64,000 nucleotides of DNA from an uncultured Rhodospirillales bacterium (GCA_903828515.1 CAIKMD010000006.1:868001-932000), one strand, 5' to 3'; shown: positions 8,025 to 16,929, numbered from the stretch's first letter. Notes: generated from the letters alone by a model not told the origin. A program made the numbers and translations.

Positions 8025-8525
8025 ATGATCTGTCCCATCTTCGCCGTGTGGGTTCGTGGCGCCATTTCAGCCGTCGCCGTCACCGTCCTGCTGGCCGCCA
8101 CGCCGGCATCCGCAGCTGACAGCGGCACCAACGCGGTTCTGGCGGCGAATGCCGGGTTTTACGCGGCGCTCAACAAGATGTTCGCCGGCGACCTGACCGC
8201 GATGAAGCTGGTGTGGTCGCATGCGGATGACGTGACCTATATGGGCCCGACCGGCGAGTACGAACGCGGCTGGAGCACGGTCCTCAAGGACTGGGAAGGT
8301 CAGGCGGCGATGAAGCTCGGCGGGCGGGTCGAGCCCGGCGAAGTCCATGCGATGGTCGGACGCGATGTCGCGGTGGTGAGCGATTACGAGTTGGGCGAAA
8401 ACACCAACGCGCAAGGCAAGGTCGAACGGCTGAAGCTGCGGGCGACCAACATCTATCGCAGGGAAGGCGGCCAGTGGAAGATGGTCGGCCATCATACCGA
8501 CACGCTGCCTTATCTGGCCAAATAG
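8025..8525 (+). CDS. Secreted SnoaL/NTF2-like protein
   Basis: The 166-residue protein has a signal peptide ending near ATPASAAD, followed by an NTF2-like cone fold. The marks are an N-terminal helix (ANAGFYAALNKMFAGDL), the strand pair DVTYMGPTGEYERGW and the C-terminal YRREGGQWKMVGHHTD. Family members are ligand-binding or isomerase-like proteins, often annotated DUF4440. The substrate is unknown. A second NTF2-like gene follows after 33 bases, so the pair is probably an operon with a periplasmic and a cytoplasmic member. Confidence 0.8.
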   Translation: MICPIFAVWVRGAISAVAVTVLLAATPASAADSGTNAVLAANAGFYAALNKMFAGDLTAMKLVWSHADDVTYMGPTGEYERGWSTVLKDWEGQAAMKLGGRVEPGEVHAMVGRDVAVVSDYELGENTNAQGKVERLKLRATNIYRREGGQWKMVGHHTDTLPYLAK

Positions 8526-8558
8526 CGCACAGCACGATCGACGACAGGAGACACAGTC

Positions 8559-9077
8559 ATGTTATCGGAAAAGCAGCAGCGGATGGTGGCTCTCTTCGAG
8601 AAGCATGTCGGCGCCGAACTCGCCGGCGATCTCGACACCACGATGGCCACGATGTGCGACGATCCGCATTTGAACCATGTCCCGACCATGGCCGGCGGCG
8701 TCGGCCAGGCGGGCGTCCGCGCTTTCTATCGCGATCATCTCGTCGGCAAGTTCTTTCCGCCCGATGTGAAGATGGCGGGCGTGTCGCGCACGGTCGGCGA
8801 GGATCGCGTCGTCGAGGAACTCTTCATCACCTTCACCCACACGACCGTGATCGACTGGCTGCTGCCGGGTGTCGCGCCGACCGGCAAACCGGTCGAGATG
8901 GCGGTGGCCGTCGTCGTCGGCTTCAGGGACGACAAGATCTCGCACGAACACATCTATTGGGATCAGGCCGGCGTGCTGGTGCAGATCGGTTTGCTCGACC
9001 CCAAGGGGCTGCCGGTCACCGGCGCCGAAAGCGCGCGCAAGGTCGTCGACCCGAAACTGCCTGCCCGCGTTTTCTAA
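8559..9077 (+). CDS. Cytoplasmic SnoaL/NTF2-like protein
   Basis: This 172-residue protein lacks a signal peptide and has an NTF2/SnoaL-like layout. There is a helical N-terminus, DDPHLNHVPTMAGGVGQ, FYRDHLVGKFFPPDV, and a strand-rich end with DDKISHEHIYWDQAGVLVQIG. The last segment is typical of SnoaL-like polyketide-cyclase or ester-cyclase relatives. Its ribosome-binding site is GGAG before the ATG at 8559. It is the downstream partner of the secreted homologue and is followed by a hairpin with a T tract. Confidence 0.8.
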   Translation: MLSEKQQRMVALFEKHVGAELAGDLDTTMATMCDDPHLNHVPTMAGGVGQAGVRAFYRDHLVGKFFPPDVKMAGVSRTVGEDRVVEELFITFTHTTVIDWLLPGVAPTGKPVEMAVAVVVGFRDDKISHEHIYWDQAGVLVQIGLLDPKGLPVTGAESARKVVDPKLPARVF

Positions 9078-9116
9078 GCGGCGTTAGAGCGCAATCGTTC
9101 CAGGTCGACGCGAGCC

Positions 9117-9245
9117 CACCTCACCCGCTCGCTCAAGCTCGCACCCTCTCCCCCCGATGGGCGGAGAGGGTTTTTATTTTTCCCTCTCCGCGCAAAGCGG
9201 GGAGAGGGCGGGGCCCATTGCGACAGCAATGGGAGGGTGAGGTGT
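9117..9245. repeat. Palindromic intergenic repeat, copy 1 (CCCTCTCC/GCGAGCGGGTGAGG type)
   Basis: The segment contains several nested inverted repeats, among them CCCTCTCC with GGAGAGGG, CCCATTGC with GCAATGGG, and CACCTC with GAGGTG. It shares the TCACCCGCTCGCT/CGCACCCTCTCC core, in inverse orientation, with the element at 19820-19974. Such elements are dispersed through many alphaproteobacterial genomes. No coding content. Confidence 0.8.
9144..9181 (+). terminator. Probable terminator inside the repeat
   Basis: CCCTCTCC (9144-9151) pairs with GGAGAGGG (9163-9170) and is followed directly by TTTTTATTTTT. It could end the two-gene SnoaL-like operon; the T tract is specific to this copy of the repeat. 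Confidence 0.6.
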
Positions 9246-9269
9246 GGTTCCGCTGAAAACGATCGTGCT

Positions 9270-10340
9270 TCAGCTCTTCGACGGCGCCTTCCAGATACCG
9301 CGGTCCTGCATCAGCTTGACCTGCTTGTCGATCACGTCGCGCTTGTAGTCGGCGTGATTGCCGGGGATTTTGTCGGCATACATATTTTTCGGATAGATCG
9401 GCTTTTCGTAGATGATCTGCGCCAGTTCCGACCGGATGTCCTTGGGCCAGTTTGTGACCTGCGAGGTCTGCCGATGGTGGCGCAGCGCCTCGATGTTGAT
9501 CGGTCCCGAGACGAAGGTCGAGCCGTTGGTGTCGCGCTGTTTGCCGACCAATGCGCCGCGGTAATCGACGATCATCGACTGGCCGCCGCCGGCATCGATC
9601 GGAGTTTCGCTGTCGACGAAGAGGTGATACCCGCCGATATTCGGCGCGAGGATGTACATGTTGTTTTCGAGCGCGCGCGCCCGGTTGGTGATCTCGAAGA
9701 AATCGTTCTCGGTGAACGGCGCCGGCAACGAGGCGCGATAGACGATCTCGGCGCCGTTGAGCGCCAGCCCGCGTGCGTTCTCGGGATAGCTTCCTTCCAT
9801 CGCCATCATCACGCCGAGGCGGCCGATGGGCGTATCGACGACCGGCCAGAAGGCCTGCAAGGTGCGGCCGTATTTTGCGATCCACCAGTCGAAGATGTCG
9901 TGTGGCGAGACCGAACGTTCGCACGGCAATAGCGCGCCGAGCTTGTAGTGCTTCAGGATGACGTTGCCGTCGGGATCGATGACGAATCCGACGTTGAAGA
10001 ACAGGTCTGGCCAGTCTTCGTGACGCGCCTTGGCCTGCGCCATGATGAAGACGCCCCATTTCTTGGCGAGCTTGCCGAGGCGGTCGGTTTCGGGGCCGGG
10101 GATGTCGATCGCAACGGTATGCGCGAACGCGGTGTGATCGAGGTCGAGGACCTCGTCGTTGAAGCCCTGCAACGCGCCTTCGGGAATGACGATCAGGCGA
10201 ACCGGAATGTCGAGGTTGGAAAGCCAGTACGCCGCGTGGGTGAGGCTTTCGAGATGTTCGAGATTTTTTTCGATCTCCTCGCGATTGCGAACGCCCCAGA
10301 AGGTCGGAATGAGGCCAACGGCGTTATACGGCTCGATCAT
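9270..10340 (-). CDS. Nitrilase-superfamily protein lacking the catalytic cysteine
   Basis: The 356-residue protein follows the carbon-nitrogen hydrolase layout. The first triad residue is E54 in VIPEGALQGF, the lysine is K133 in KHYKLGALLP, and the nucleophile region reads GVMMAMEGSYPEN. Family members have cysteine where A180 stands (compare ICDDGNYPE in aliphatic amidases); the codon is GCG at 9803-9801. Without the thiol the usual nitrile or amide hydrolysis should not occur, so a binding or regulatory role, or different chemistry, is likely. The frame is intact and the rest is well kept, so it is not an ordinary pseudogene. Confidence 0.8.
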   Translation of the reverse strand: MIEPYNAVGLIPTFWGVRNREEIEKNLEHLESLTHAAYWLSNLDIPVRLIVIPEGALQGFNDEVLDLDHTAFAHTVAIDIPGPETDRLGKLAKKWGVFIMAQAKARHEDWPDLFFNVGFVIDPDGNVILKHYKLGALLPCERSVSPHDIFDWWIAKYGRTLQAFWPVVDTPIGRLGVMMAMEGSYPENARGLALNGAEIVYRASLPAPFTENDFFEITNRARALENNMYILAPNIGGYHLFVDSETPIDAGGGQSMIVDYRGALVGKQRDTNGSTFVSGPINIEALRHHRQTSQVTNWPKDIRSELAQIIYEKPIYPKNMYADKIPGNHADYKRDVIDKQVKLMQDRGIWKAPSKS

Positions 10341-10576
10341 TTTCGGTACCCCCCGGCTCTACGTTTGCAACGGCGCAGAGATCGCGTTTCCCCGCTGCTT
10401 TGCTCGCCGGGAGGCTACGCCGGTTCGATCGGTGTGCCAATTGCAAAGTGCGCAATGCCCCGCTTCCATCGGCGTTTCCGGCTTGTCAGGTCTCGCGAAC
10501 AGTGAGCAAACTGCGCGCCAGCCCGGACGCCGTCCGGTGCGTCTCGATGAGAATCGAACTCTAAGGGGGGAAGAGA

Positions 10577-10918
10577 ATGTTTCGTCCGCTGCTTATCGCG
10601 AGCCTTGCGGTTGTCGCCATCGCGACGGTCCGGCCGGCCAATGCCGATGTCCGCGTCTATATCCACGAAGAAATGACCGACTACAAAGCCTTTCAGAAGG
10701 CCTACAATTCATTCACCGCGACGCGCAAGAAGATGGGCGTGATCCGCGCCACCGTCTATCAGAACGTCGACAACAAGAACGACGTGACGATCACGCACGA
10801 CTTCAAGACGCTCGATCAGGCGAAGGCTTTCCTCGCGCTGCCCGACCTGCATACGTCGATGCAGAGCGTTGCGAAGGGGCCGCCGCAGATCTGGGTCACC
10901 GCGCCCGGCGCGAAATAG
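10577..10918 (+). CDS. Small secreted protein with ABM-like fold
   Basis: The 113-residue product has a signal peptide (MFRPLLIASLAVVAIATV...ANA). The mature domain of about 90 residues carries EEMTDYKAFQKAYNSF, NDVTITHDFKTLDQAKAFLAL and a C-terminal PPQIWVTA. The alternation of helices and strands resembles dimeric alpha-beta-barrel proteins related to antibiotic biosynthesis monooxygenases, but no active-site residue is recognised. GGGGGGAAGAG precedes the ATG. It is divergent from the nitrilase-like gene, with 236 bases between them holding no other feature. Confidence 0.7.
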   Translation: MFRPLLIASLAVVAIATVRPANADVRVYIHEEMTDYKAFQKAYNSFTATRKKMGVIRATVYQNVDNKNDVTITHDFKTLDQAKAFLALPDLHTSMQSVAKGPPQIWVTAPGAK

Positions 10919-10943
10919 CTGCCCACTGTCGATGAAGCACCAG

Positions 10944-10975
10944 CAACCCTGCGACCGGCAACGGTCGCGGGGTTG
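10944..10975. terminator. Strong GNRA hairpin, possible terminator
   Basis: CAACCCTGCGACCG (44-57 of the line) pairs over 14 positions, including one G-T, with CGGTCGCGGGGTTG around a GCAA tetraloop. It lies between two convergent genes. No T tract follows on either strand, so the terminator role is uncertain. Confidence 0.45.
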
Positions 10976-11017
10976 TACGCATTAGATAGGGAAGGATCGG
11001 AGACCCGCTCGGCAGTT

Positions 11018-11404
11018 TTAGGGCGCGGGGACGACCGTGGCCGGCTCGATGCCCTCGGCGCCGGCCAGGGTGATCGGTCGGCGCGTCGGCGATGCTTCGG
11101 CGGACGGCGCGCTGTTGCGGCGGCCGCAATCGATCCGGATATATTCGCCGCTGGCCGGGTCGGTATAGGAAAGCGCAGCCGACAAGGCCGTGCAGATCGT
11201 GTGGGTCGTGCGGGTGGTGAAATTCTCGGGCGTCTGCATCTCGCCGGTCTGAAACTTCACGGCGATCCGGGTCATGCGGTCGCCCGGCCAGGGCAGGAAC
11301 GGCAGCGCCAGCCCGAACAGGATCAGCGCCGAGAACGCCGCATCGCGCCGGACTGAGTGTTCCCGGTCCCGCCGATTTCGCCTGCCAAAGCCTAAAAATG
11401 CCAT
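11018..11404 (-). CDS. Hypothetical protein with one membrane segment
   Basis: A 128-residue frame has a basic N-terminus (GFGRRNRRDREHSVRR), one hydrophobic segment (FSALILFGLALPFLPW) and a soluble part with two cysteines, one in HTICTALSAAL and one near IRIDCGRR. The layout suggests an inner-membrane protein with a periplasmic domain. No family is recognised, and the gene could be lineage-specific. It converges on the secreted protein gene at 10577. Confidence 0.5.
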   Translation of the reverse strand: MAFLGFGRRNRRDREHSVRRDAAFSALILFGLALPFLPWPGDRMTRIAVKFQTGEMQTPENFTTRTTHTICTALSAALSYTDPASGEYIRIDCGRRNSAPSAEASPTRRPITLAGAEGIEPATVVPAP

Positions 11405-11624
11405 CCGAACTCTCCGACCCCTCCGGATTCGATCTATACTAGGCGCCGCCGTCGGCCGTCATCCCCTTATTACGGTCCCCAAGGGTGCCCGGACCACAAT
11501 TCCCTCCGAAATTGAGGCGATTTGACGGTTTTGCCGCGCTGCCTCTCGCCTCCGGGTGCAGTAAGGCATAGAATGGCCCTCCCGCCGCCGGTTCCGGCCC
11601 GTTCAACCCCGTTTAGTGGTCGTC

Positions 11625-12869
11625 ATGCAGGAAGAGTTCTATCGCATCAAAAGGCTGCCGCCTTACGTCTTCGCCGAGGTCAACGCGCTGAAGGCGAAGG
11701 CTCGAGCGGCGGGCCGCGACGTGATCGATCTCGGCATGGGCAATCCCGACGGGGCGACGCCCGACCATATCGTCAAAAAACTGATCGAGACGGTGCAGAA
11801 TCCGCGCGCGCATGGCTACTCGGCCTCGCGTGGCATCGCCGGTCTGCGCCGTGCGCAGGCGGCCTATTACAAACGCCGCTTCGGCGTCACGCTCAATCCC
11901 GACACCGAGGTGATCGTCACCCTCGGCTCGAAGGAGGGTCTCGCCAATCTGGCGCAGGCGATCACCGCGCCGGGCGACATCATCCTCGCGCCCAACCCGA
12001 CTTATCCGATCCATTCCTTCGGCTTCATCATCGCCGGCGCTTCGGTGCACGATGTGCCGATCGGGCCCGGCATCGACTTCATGGCCGAATTGAAAAAGGC
12101 GGTCATCGCCTGCACGCCGAAGCCCTTGGCGCTCGTCATCAACTTTCCCGCCAATCCGACCGCGCAGGTCGTCGGCCTCGAGTTCTATGAGGAGCTCGTC
12201 GCGTTCTGCCGCGAGCACAAGATCTGGCTGTTGTCCGATCTCGCCTATGCCGAGATTTATTTCGACGGCAACCCGCCGCCTTCGGTGCTGCAAGTGCCCG
12301 GCGCGATGGACATCGCGGTCGAGTTCACCTCGACCAGCAAAACCTATTCGATGGCGGGATGGCGCATCGGTTTCGCGGTCGGCAACCAGACGCTGATCAA
12401 CGCGCTGACGCGGGTGAAATCCTATCTCGATTACGGCGCGTTCACCCCGATCCAGGTGGCGGCGACAGCGGCCTTGAACGGCCCGCAGGATTGCATCGCC
12501 GAGATTCGCGAACGCTATCAGGCGCGGCGCGATGTCGTGGTCGACGGATTGCATCACGCGGGCTGGGACATTCCCGCGCCGCCGGCGACCATGTTCGCCT
12601 GGGCCCCCGTGCCGCCGGCGTTCCGCGAGATGGGTTCGCTCGGTTTTTCGAAGATCCTGCTCGAAGAGGCCAATGTTGCGGTCTCGCCGGGCGCCGGCTT
12701 CGGCGAGTATGGCGAAGGCTACGTGCGCATCGCGCTGGTCGAGAATACGCAACGCTTACGCCAGGCGACGCGCAACATCAAACAGTTCATGGCCAACCAT
12801 CTGTCGGGTTCCAACAGTGGGGCGAAGACCGCGCGCAAGAAAGCCGTGGTCGAGGCATCAGGGAAATAG
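11625..12869 (+). CDS. Class I/II PLP aminotransferase (AlaC / LL-DAP aminotransferase group)
   Basis: The protein of about 414 residues is a fold-type I aminotransferase. It has GMGNPDGATPDHIV at the N-terminus, the asparagine in NFPANPTAQ, and the PLP-binding lysine in STSKTYSMAGWRIGF. The start EEFYRIKRLPPYVFAEVN matches the AlaC/YfbQ-like and LL-diaminopimelate aminotransferase group, used for alanine or methionine-cycle transamination or for lysine synthesis. Which reaction it does is not decided. The ATG at 11625 is preferred over GTG at 11616, although neither has a strong ribosome-binding site. Confidence 0.85.
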   Translation: MQEEFYRIKRLPPYVFAEVNALKAKARAAGRDVIDLGMGNPDGATPDHIVKKLIETVQNPRAHGYSASRGIAGLRRAQAAYYKRRFGVTLNPDTEVIVTLGSKEGLANLAQAITAPGDIILAPNPTYPIHSFGFIIAGASVHDVPIGPGIDFMAELKKAVIACTPKPLALVINFPANPTAQVVGLEFYEELVAFCREHKIWLLSDLAYAEIYFDGNPPPSVLQVPGAMDIAVEFTSTSKTYSMAGWRIGFAVGNQTLINALTRVKSYLDYGAFTPIQVAATAALNGPQDCIAEIRERYQARRDVVVDGLHHAGWDIPAPPATMFAWAPVPPAFREMGSLGFSKILLEEANVAVSPGAGFGEYGEGYVRIALVENTQRLRQATRNIKQFMANHLSGSNSGAKTARKKAVVEASGK

Positions 12870-12935
12870 CCGGGACGCTCGCTTTGGCGTAAGGTTAAAG
12901 TACCGAACGACACGCAGCACGCGCTGCGCGGGGGA

Positions 12936-13871
12936 ATGATGGCAGACGATACTGTTGCGCAGGACTCCGAATGGCGTCCTTCGCCGCTCATAAATCGGAT
13001 CGGTGAGCTGTGGCGCAAGACGGCAGCCTCGTTGTCGCCGTCCGGCACGCCGCGCGAGGTCCGTGCGCTCGAGTATTCCGGTGTGGCGGCTCAGCGATCG
13101 AACGAGCTGGACCGGCTGACGATCAAACAGTGGCTTTATGGCCGCGGTTATCTCATCCCGGGCGATGCCGCGCAGGTGTTGCGGCTGGTGGAACCGTTCG
13201 AACTCGATTCCAGCGCGAAGATGCTCGATCTCGCCGCGGGCCTGGGCGGACCGGCGCGTGCGGTAGCGCAGGCTTTTCATGCGCATGTGCTGGGGCTCGA
13301 TCGCGATCCCGATCTGGTGCGCCAGGCGACCGCGATGTCCCACACCCAAGGCTTGGCGCGGCTGGCGCAATTCAAGAACTGCGATCCGGAATCCTTCGAA
13401 CTTGAACCGGAATCCGTCGATTGCGCGCTCGGCCGCGAAGCGAGCTACACGGTCGCCGAAAAAGAACGCTTCCTGCGCGTGGTGGTTCAGGCGCTCAAGC
13501 CGCGCGGTCAACTCGTGCTGGCCGACTTCATGCGCAGCGGCGACGGCGAGCCGCGCGATGAGGTGTCGGCCTGGGCCGCGCTGCAGCCGCGCCGCCCGGT
13601 TCTCTGGACGCTCGCGCAATATACCGACTGCCTCAAGAGCCTCGGGTTCAACCTGCGCGTGACCGAGGACATGACCGGGGCCTATCGCCGTCAGATCGTC
13701 GCCAGCTTCATTTCATTGCTGCGCTCGAACGAATTGCGCCATCTCAAACCGGGCCAGGTCGAGACCGTGGTGAGCGAGGCGGAAACCTCGCTGCGCACGG
13801 TCGCCGCGCTCGAATCCGGCGGGCTCAAATACGTCCGGATCGAAGCGATCGCGCACTGGTCGTTCTGGTAG
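12936..13871 (+). CDS. SAM-dependent methyltransferase
   Basis: The 311-residue protein has the class I methyltransferase core: motif I LDLAAGLGGPARAVA near residues 96-110, an acidic end of strand 2 (GLDRD), and the later strand RGQLVLADFM. In many relatives this overall pattern acts on small molecules or lipids. The 95-residue N-terminal extension with a TIKQWLYGRGYLIPGD segment is unassigned. It lies 66 bases after the aminotransferase gene on the same strand. The substrate is unknown. Confidence 0.75.
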   Translation: MMADDTVAQDSEWRPSPLINRIGELWRKTAASLSPSGTPREVRALEYSGVAAQRSNELDRLTIKQWLYGRGYLIPGDAAQVLRLVEPFELDSSAKMLDLAAGLGGPARAVAQAFHAHVLGLDRDPDLVRQATAMSHTQGLARLAQFKNCDPESFELEPESVDCALGREASYTVAEKERFLRVVVQALKPRGQLVLADFMRSGDGEPRDEVSAWAALQPRRPVLWTLAQYTDCLKSLGFNLRVTEDMTGAYRRQIVASFISLLRSNELRHLKPGQVETVVSEAETSLRTVAALESGGLKYVRIEAIAHWSFW

Positions 13872-13878
13872 CGATCTT

Positions 13879-15531
13879 TCAGGCCGCGCGCCGCGCCTTG
13901 CCGGCCGCCGCGACACCCCGCACCGTATCGATGATCTCGGCCGGATCCTGTGGTGCCGTATTGCCGCGCCAGGCGACATGCCCGTCGGGGCGAACCAGGA
14001 CGAGCTTCTTTTCATAAAGCGCGGCGATCGCCGGATCGGCGATCTCGACCACGTCGAGCGGCATCGCGTTACGCGACGCCGCTTCAGCGATGCCCGAAGC
14101 ATCGGGAGCGCCGGGAAAGCGCAACAAGACGAAATTCTTGCCGAACAGGTCGATGGTCGATTTGCCCTCTTCGATCCAGGCATGCGGCGCGCGCGAACCC
14201 GGCCGGCTCGTCTGCACATAGTTCATGACCGAATCAGGCGGCGGCGCGGTGCCGTCCGGAATGACGATCGGCGATTCGTAGCGATAGCCGAGTGCGATCC
14301 CGTCCGAGATGAAGGTCTTCGCCCGATTGCGCACGATGTCCTCGCCGAGCTGGTGCCGCGCGTCGCGTCCTTCCGGTGTGTCGTCGTCGACGAGGCGGAC
14401 GAGCGCTTCGTTGGTCGTGCGCATGACGTTGTCGGTTGCCTCGCCGACATTGCGCTGGGCGACCGGCCGGCGTTCGGCTTCGTAGCTCTCGAGCAATCCC
14501 GCGCCGCCCCATCCGGCGAGACAGGCGGCGAGCTTCCAGCCGAGATCGACCGCATCGCCCATGCCGGTGTTCATGCCGAATCCGCCCGACGGCGCATGCT
14601 GATGAACGCAATCCCCGGCGAGGAAGATCGGCGGCGCCTGGAACCGGTCGGCGACGAGATCGCGGCAGATCCACCGTCGTGCCGAAATGATCTCATAGGG
14701 AATGTTCGGACCGAGCGCGCGGGTGATCACCGATTTCAGCAATTCGGGCGTCGGCTCTTCTTTGAATTGCTCGCCATGCATGCCGAGGCGCCACAATTCG
14801 CGGCCGTCGATCTCGATGAAGCTGCCGTAATCGCCCGATTTGTCGACGAGGAAATAGAACGCGGCGTTGCCCTTGTCGTGCAGCGTCCACAGTTCCTTGA
14901 TGCGCAGGAAAATATTGAGGTGATAGGAGAGCGTCGCCTTGCCCTCTTGTTTGACGCCCAGCATCTTGCCGATGCCCGAATGGCCGCCCGAGCAATCGAC
15001 GAGATAGCGCGCGGCGATGCGCTCGGTCTGGCCCGAGGCGATGTCGGTCACGGTCGCGATCACGCCGTCTTCGAGAATTTCGACCGATTCGAATTTGCAG
15101 CCATAGCGTTGCGTCACGCTCGGGAATGTCGCGCCGAGTTTGCGCAAGATCGGATCGAACCAGATCTGGTTGCAGCGCTGCGAGCGTTCGGGCGTCGTCG
15201 GCAGCGGCTTGTAGCCGCCATGGGTCGGGCGTTCGATGCGCGCGATCTCGAAGCCGGGCAGCGACGTGGCATAGATGATGGTCGGCGGAAAATCGGGCGG
15301 CGCGCCGGATTCCTTCACCTCTTGCGCGATGCCCCAACGACGACAGAACTCCATCGTGCGCGAGTTCACCGTGTTGGCGCGCGGGTGATAGACCGTGCCG
15401 TCGCCCCGATCGATCATCACGCAGCGCACGCCGCGCGAACCGAGATCGGCCGCGAGACCCAAACCCACCGGCCCGCCGCCGATGATGAGAACCGGAACCT
15501 GATCCGGCCGTGCCGTGGTCGAAACGCTCAT
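13879..15531 (-). CDS. FAD-dependent aromatic monooxygenase (PHBH/MhpA group)
   Basis: The 550-residue protein has the FAD dinucleotide motif IIGGGPVGLGLAADL near residue 16. A mid-protein DCSGGHSGIGKMLG segment follows, then the second FAD motif FLAGDCVHQHAPSGGFGMNTGMGDA. The C-terminal thioredoxin-like domain is usual for two-domain phenol or 3-hydroxyphenylpropionate hydroxylases. These enzymes use NAD(P)H and O2 to hydroxylate aromatic rings. Its neighbour, an ABC binding protein read in the same direction 25 bases upstream, may supply the substrate. The specific aromatic compound is not known. Confidence 0.88.
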   Translation of the reverse strand: MSVSTTARPDQVPVLIIGGGPVGLGLAADLGSRGVRCVMIDRGDGTVYHPRANTVNSRTMEFCRRWGIAQEVKESGAPPDFPPTIIYATSLPGFEIARIERPTHGGYKPLPTTPERSQRCNQIWFDPILRKLGATFPSVTQRYGCKFESVEILEDGVIATVTDIASGQTERIAARYLVDCSGGHSGIGKMLGVKQEGKATLSYHLNIFLRIKELWTLHDKGNAAFYFLVDKSGDYGSFIEIDGRELWRLGMHGEQFKEEPTPELLKSVITRALGPNIPYEIISARRWICRDLVADRFQAPPIFLAGDCVHQHAPSGGFGMNTGMGDAVDLGWKLAACLAGWGGAGLLESYEAERRPVAQRNVGEATDNVMRTTNEALVRLVDDDTPEGRDARHQLGEDIVRNRAKTFISDGIALGYRYESPIVIPDGTAPPPDSVMNYVQTSRPGSRAPHAWIEEGKSTIDLFGKNFVLLRFPGAPDASGIAEAASRNAMPLDVVEIADPAIAALYEKKLVLVRPDGHVAWRGNTAPQDPAEIIDTVRGVAAAGKARRAA

Positions 15532-15556
15532 CGCTCTTGATTCCTCAACATCGTCG

Positions 15557-16693
15557 TCATTGTGGCCGCAGCCCGCGCAGATAATTCATCGCTTCGTCGC
15601 GGGTCGGCAACATGTTTTCTTTTTGCACTTCGACATAGTGCTCGCCAGGGATGAACACCATCCCGCCGGCGCCGATTGGCGGCACGTCGGTGCGCGTCGA
15701 ATCCCATTGCGAGGCGTGCGAGAAACCGTCCTGCACCGGTTGGGTGAGCACCCAGTTTAGGAACAGCTTCGCCGCGTTCGGGTGCGGCGCCGGATTGAAG
15801 ATCGCCAGCACCGCGCCGCCGAAACCGAGATAGGACGTCTTGGCGTCGTGGCCGATCGGGCGCACGTCGAAGCTCAATCCCGATTGCTGGTATTTCTGCA
15901 GATCGCTGTTCTGGATCGCGATGCCGAAATCGGCCTTGCCGCGCACCAGCGCCTCGGTCACCGGCGACCCGCGATTATAAAAGACTGGTTCCTGATCGAC
16001 GACGAGCTGCCGCAGGCCGTCCTTGCCGAGCAGGACATAGAGCATGACCGCGAAATTCAAACCCGGCCCGGCGGTGCGCGGATCGAACCAGGCGATGCGG
16101 CCCTTATAGGCGGGGTCGAGCAGGATATTGAGGCCTTGCGCCGCGACCTTCGCGGGATCGACAGTCTTGGCGTTGAACCAGACCGACGACGGCGAGGCGA
16201 ACATCGAAAGCATTTTCTTGCCATGGTCGAGGAACATGTCGTCCCACGGCCGGCGCCAGGTCTTGGCGTCCTTGAGGTCGGGCAGGATCAACTGTGGCGT
16301 GACCTCGCTCAGCGTGCCTTCGGCCGCCATCTGATAGATTTCGATGTTCGGACCATCGAGATAGATGTCCCAGAGGAATTTGCTGCCGGCGCGTTCCATC
16401 CGGACGCGGCTCGCCCATTCGAAGCCGCCCGCCACCGTCCACTGCATCTCGATACGGGGGAATTCCTTGGCCCAGGCACGGGTGGTGTAGTCGCGCGCGG
16501 CCGGGTCGAGCGGTCCGCCGACGGCGATCAATCCTTCTTTCTCGGCGGCGGCGACCAGCCGGTCCCATTCCGCGCCTTTGCCCGATTGCGCCCCTGACTG
16601 CGCCCAAGACTTGCTGCTCGACGACACCAATCCGCCCACACCGAGGGCGATGGCGGTCCGGCGACTGATCCTGGCTGGCCTCCCGGTCTTCAT
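15557..16693 (-). CDS. ABC transporter periplasmic binding protein (family 1)
   Basis: From the ATG at 16693 (a TTG lies upstream at 16714) the protein has 378 residues. A twin-arginine-like signal (RISRRTAIALGVGG, ending near KSWAQ) is followed by EWDRLVAAAEKEGLIAVGG, typical of binding proteins of the iron(III)/putrescine/thiamine-type ABC importers. No permease or ATPase gene is adjacent, so it either works with a distant transporter or as a sensor. It is probably cotranscribed with the downstream monooxygenase. Confidence 0.82.
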   Translation of the reverse strand: MKTGRPARISRRTAIALGVGGLVSSSSKSWAQSGAQSGKGAEWDRLVAAAEKEGLIAVGGPLDPAARDYTTRAWAKEFPRIEMQWTVAGGFEWASRVRMERAGSKFLWDIYLDGPNIEIYQMAAEGTLSEVTPQLILPDLKDAKTWRRPWDDMFLDHGKKMLSMFASPSSVWFNAKTVDPAKVAAQGLNILLDPAYKGRIAWFDPRTAGPGLNFAVMLYVLLGKDGLRQLVVDQEPVFYNRGSPVTEALVRGKADFGIAIQNSDLQKYQQSGLSFDVRPIGHDAKTSYLGFGGAVLAIFNPAPHPNAAKLFLNWVLTQPVQDGFSHASQWDSTRTDVPPIGAGGMVFIPGEHYVEVQKENMLPTRDEAMNYLRGLRPQ

Positions 16694-16803
16694 TAACCGC
16701 GACGATAAGGCCAAAGCGAACCGGGCTCAAGAAAGGCGCGGCGGGTTGACAAAAGAGGGGCCAACTTCCTATCTTCCCGGCCTCGCTTGTCCAAGGTCCC
16801 GCC

Positions 16804-16929
16804 ATGAAAGTCACTAATTCGTTGAAGTCGCTGAAAAAGCGCGACAAGAACTGCAAGGTCGTGCGCCGCAAGGGCCGGACTTACGTCATCAACAAGGTCA
16901 ATCCGCGCTTCAAAGCTCGGCAGGGCTGA
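16804..16929 (+). CDS. rpmJ: 50S ribosomal protein L36
   Basis: This 41-residue basic protein starts [20 protein letters not shown] and ends [13 protein letters not shown], matching the longer alphaproteobacterial L36. Of the usual zinc ligands only one cysteine (C17) is present, as is common in the zinc-free paralogue type. It binds 23S rRNA in the large subunit. It stands alone between an ABC binding protein gene read the other way and glcD. Confidence 0.95.
   Translation: MKVTNSLKSLKKRDKNCKVVRRKGRTYVINKVNPRFKARQG

Noticed and set aside
13978-15540. 520-codon open frame opposite the flavin monooxygenase gene
   Set aside because: The monooxygenase frame carries the FAD motifs; the plus-strand frame is low-complexity Arg/Ala/Glu.
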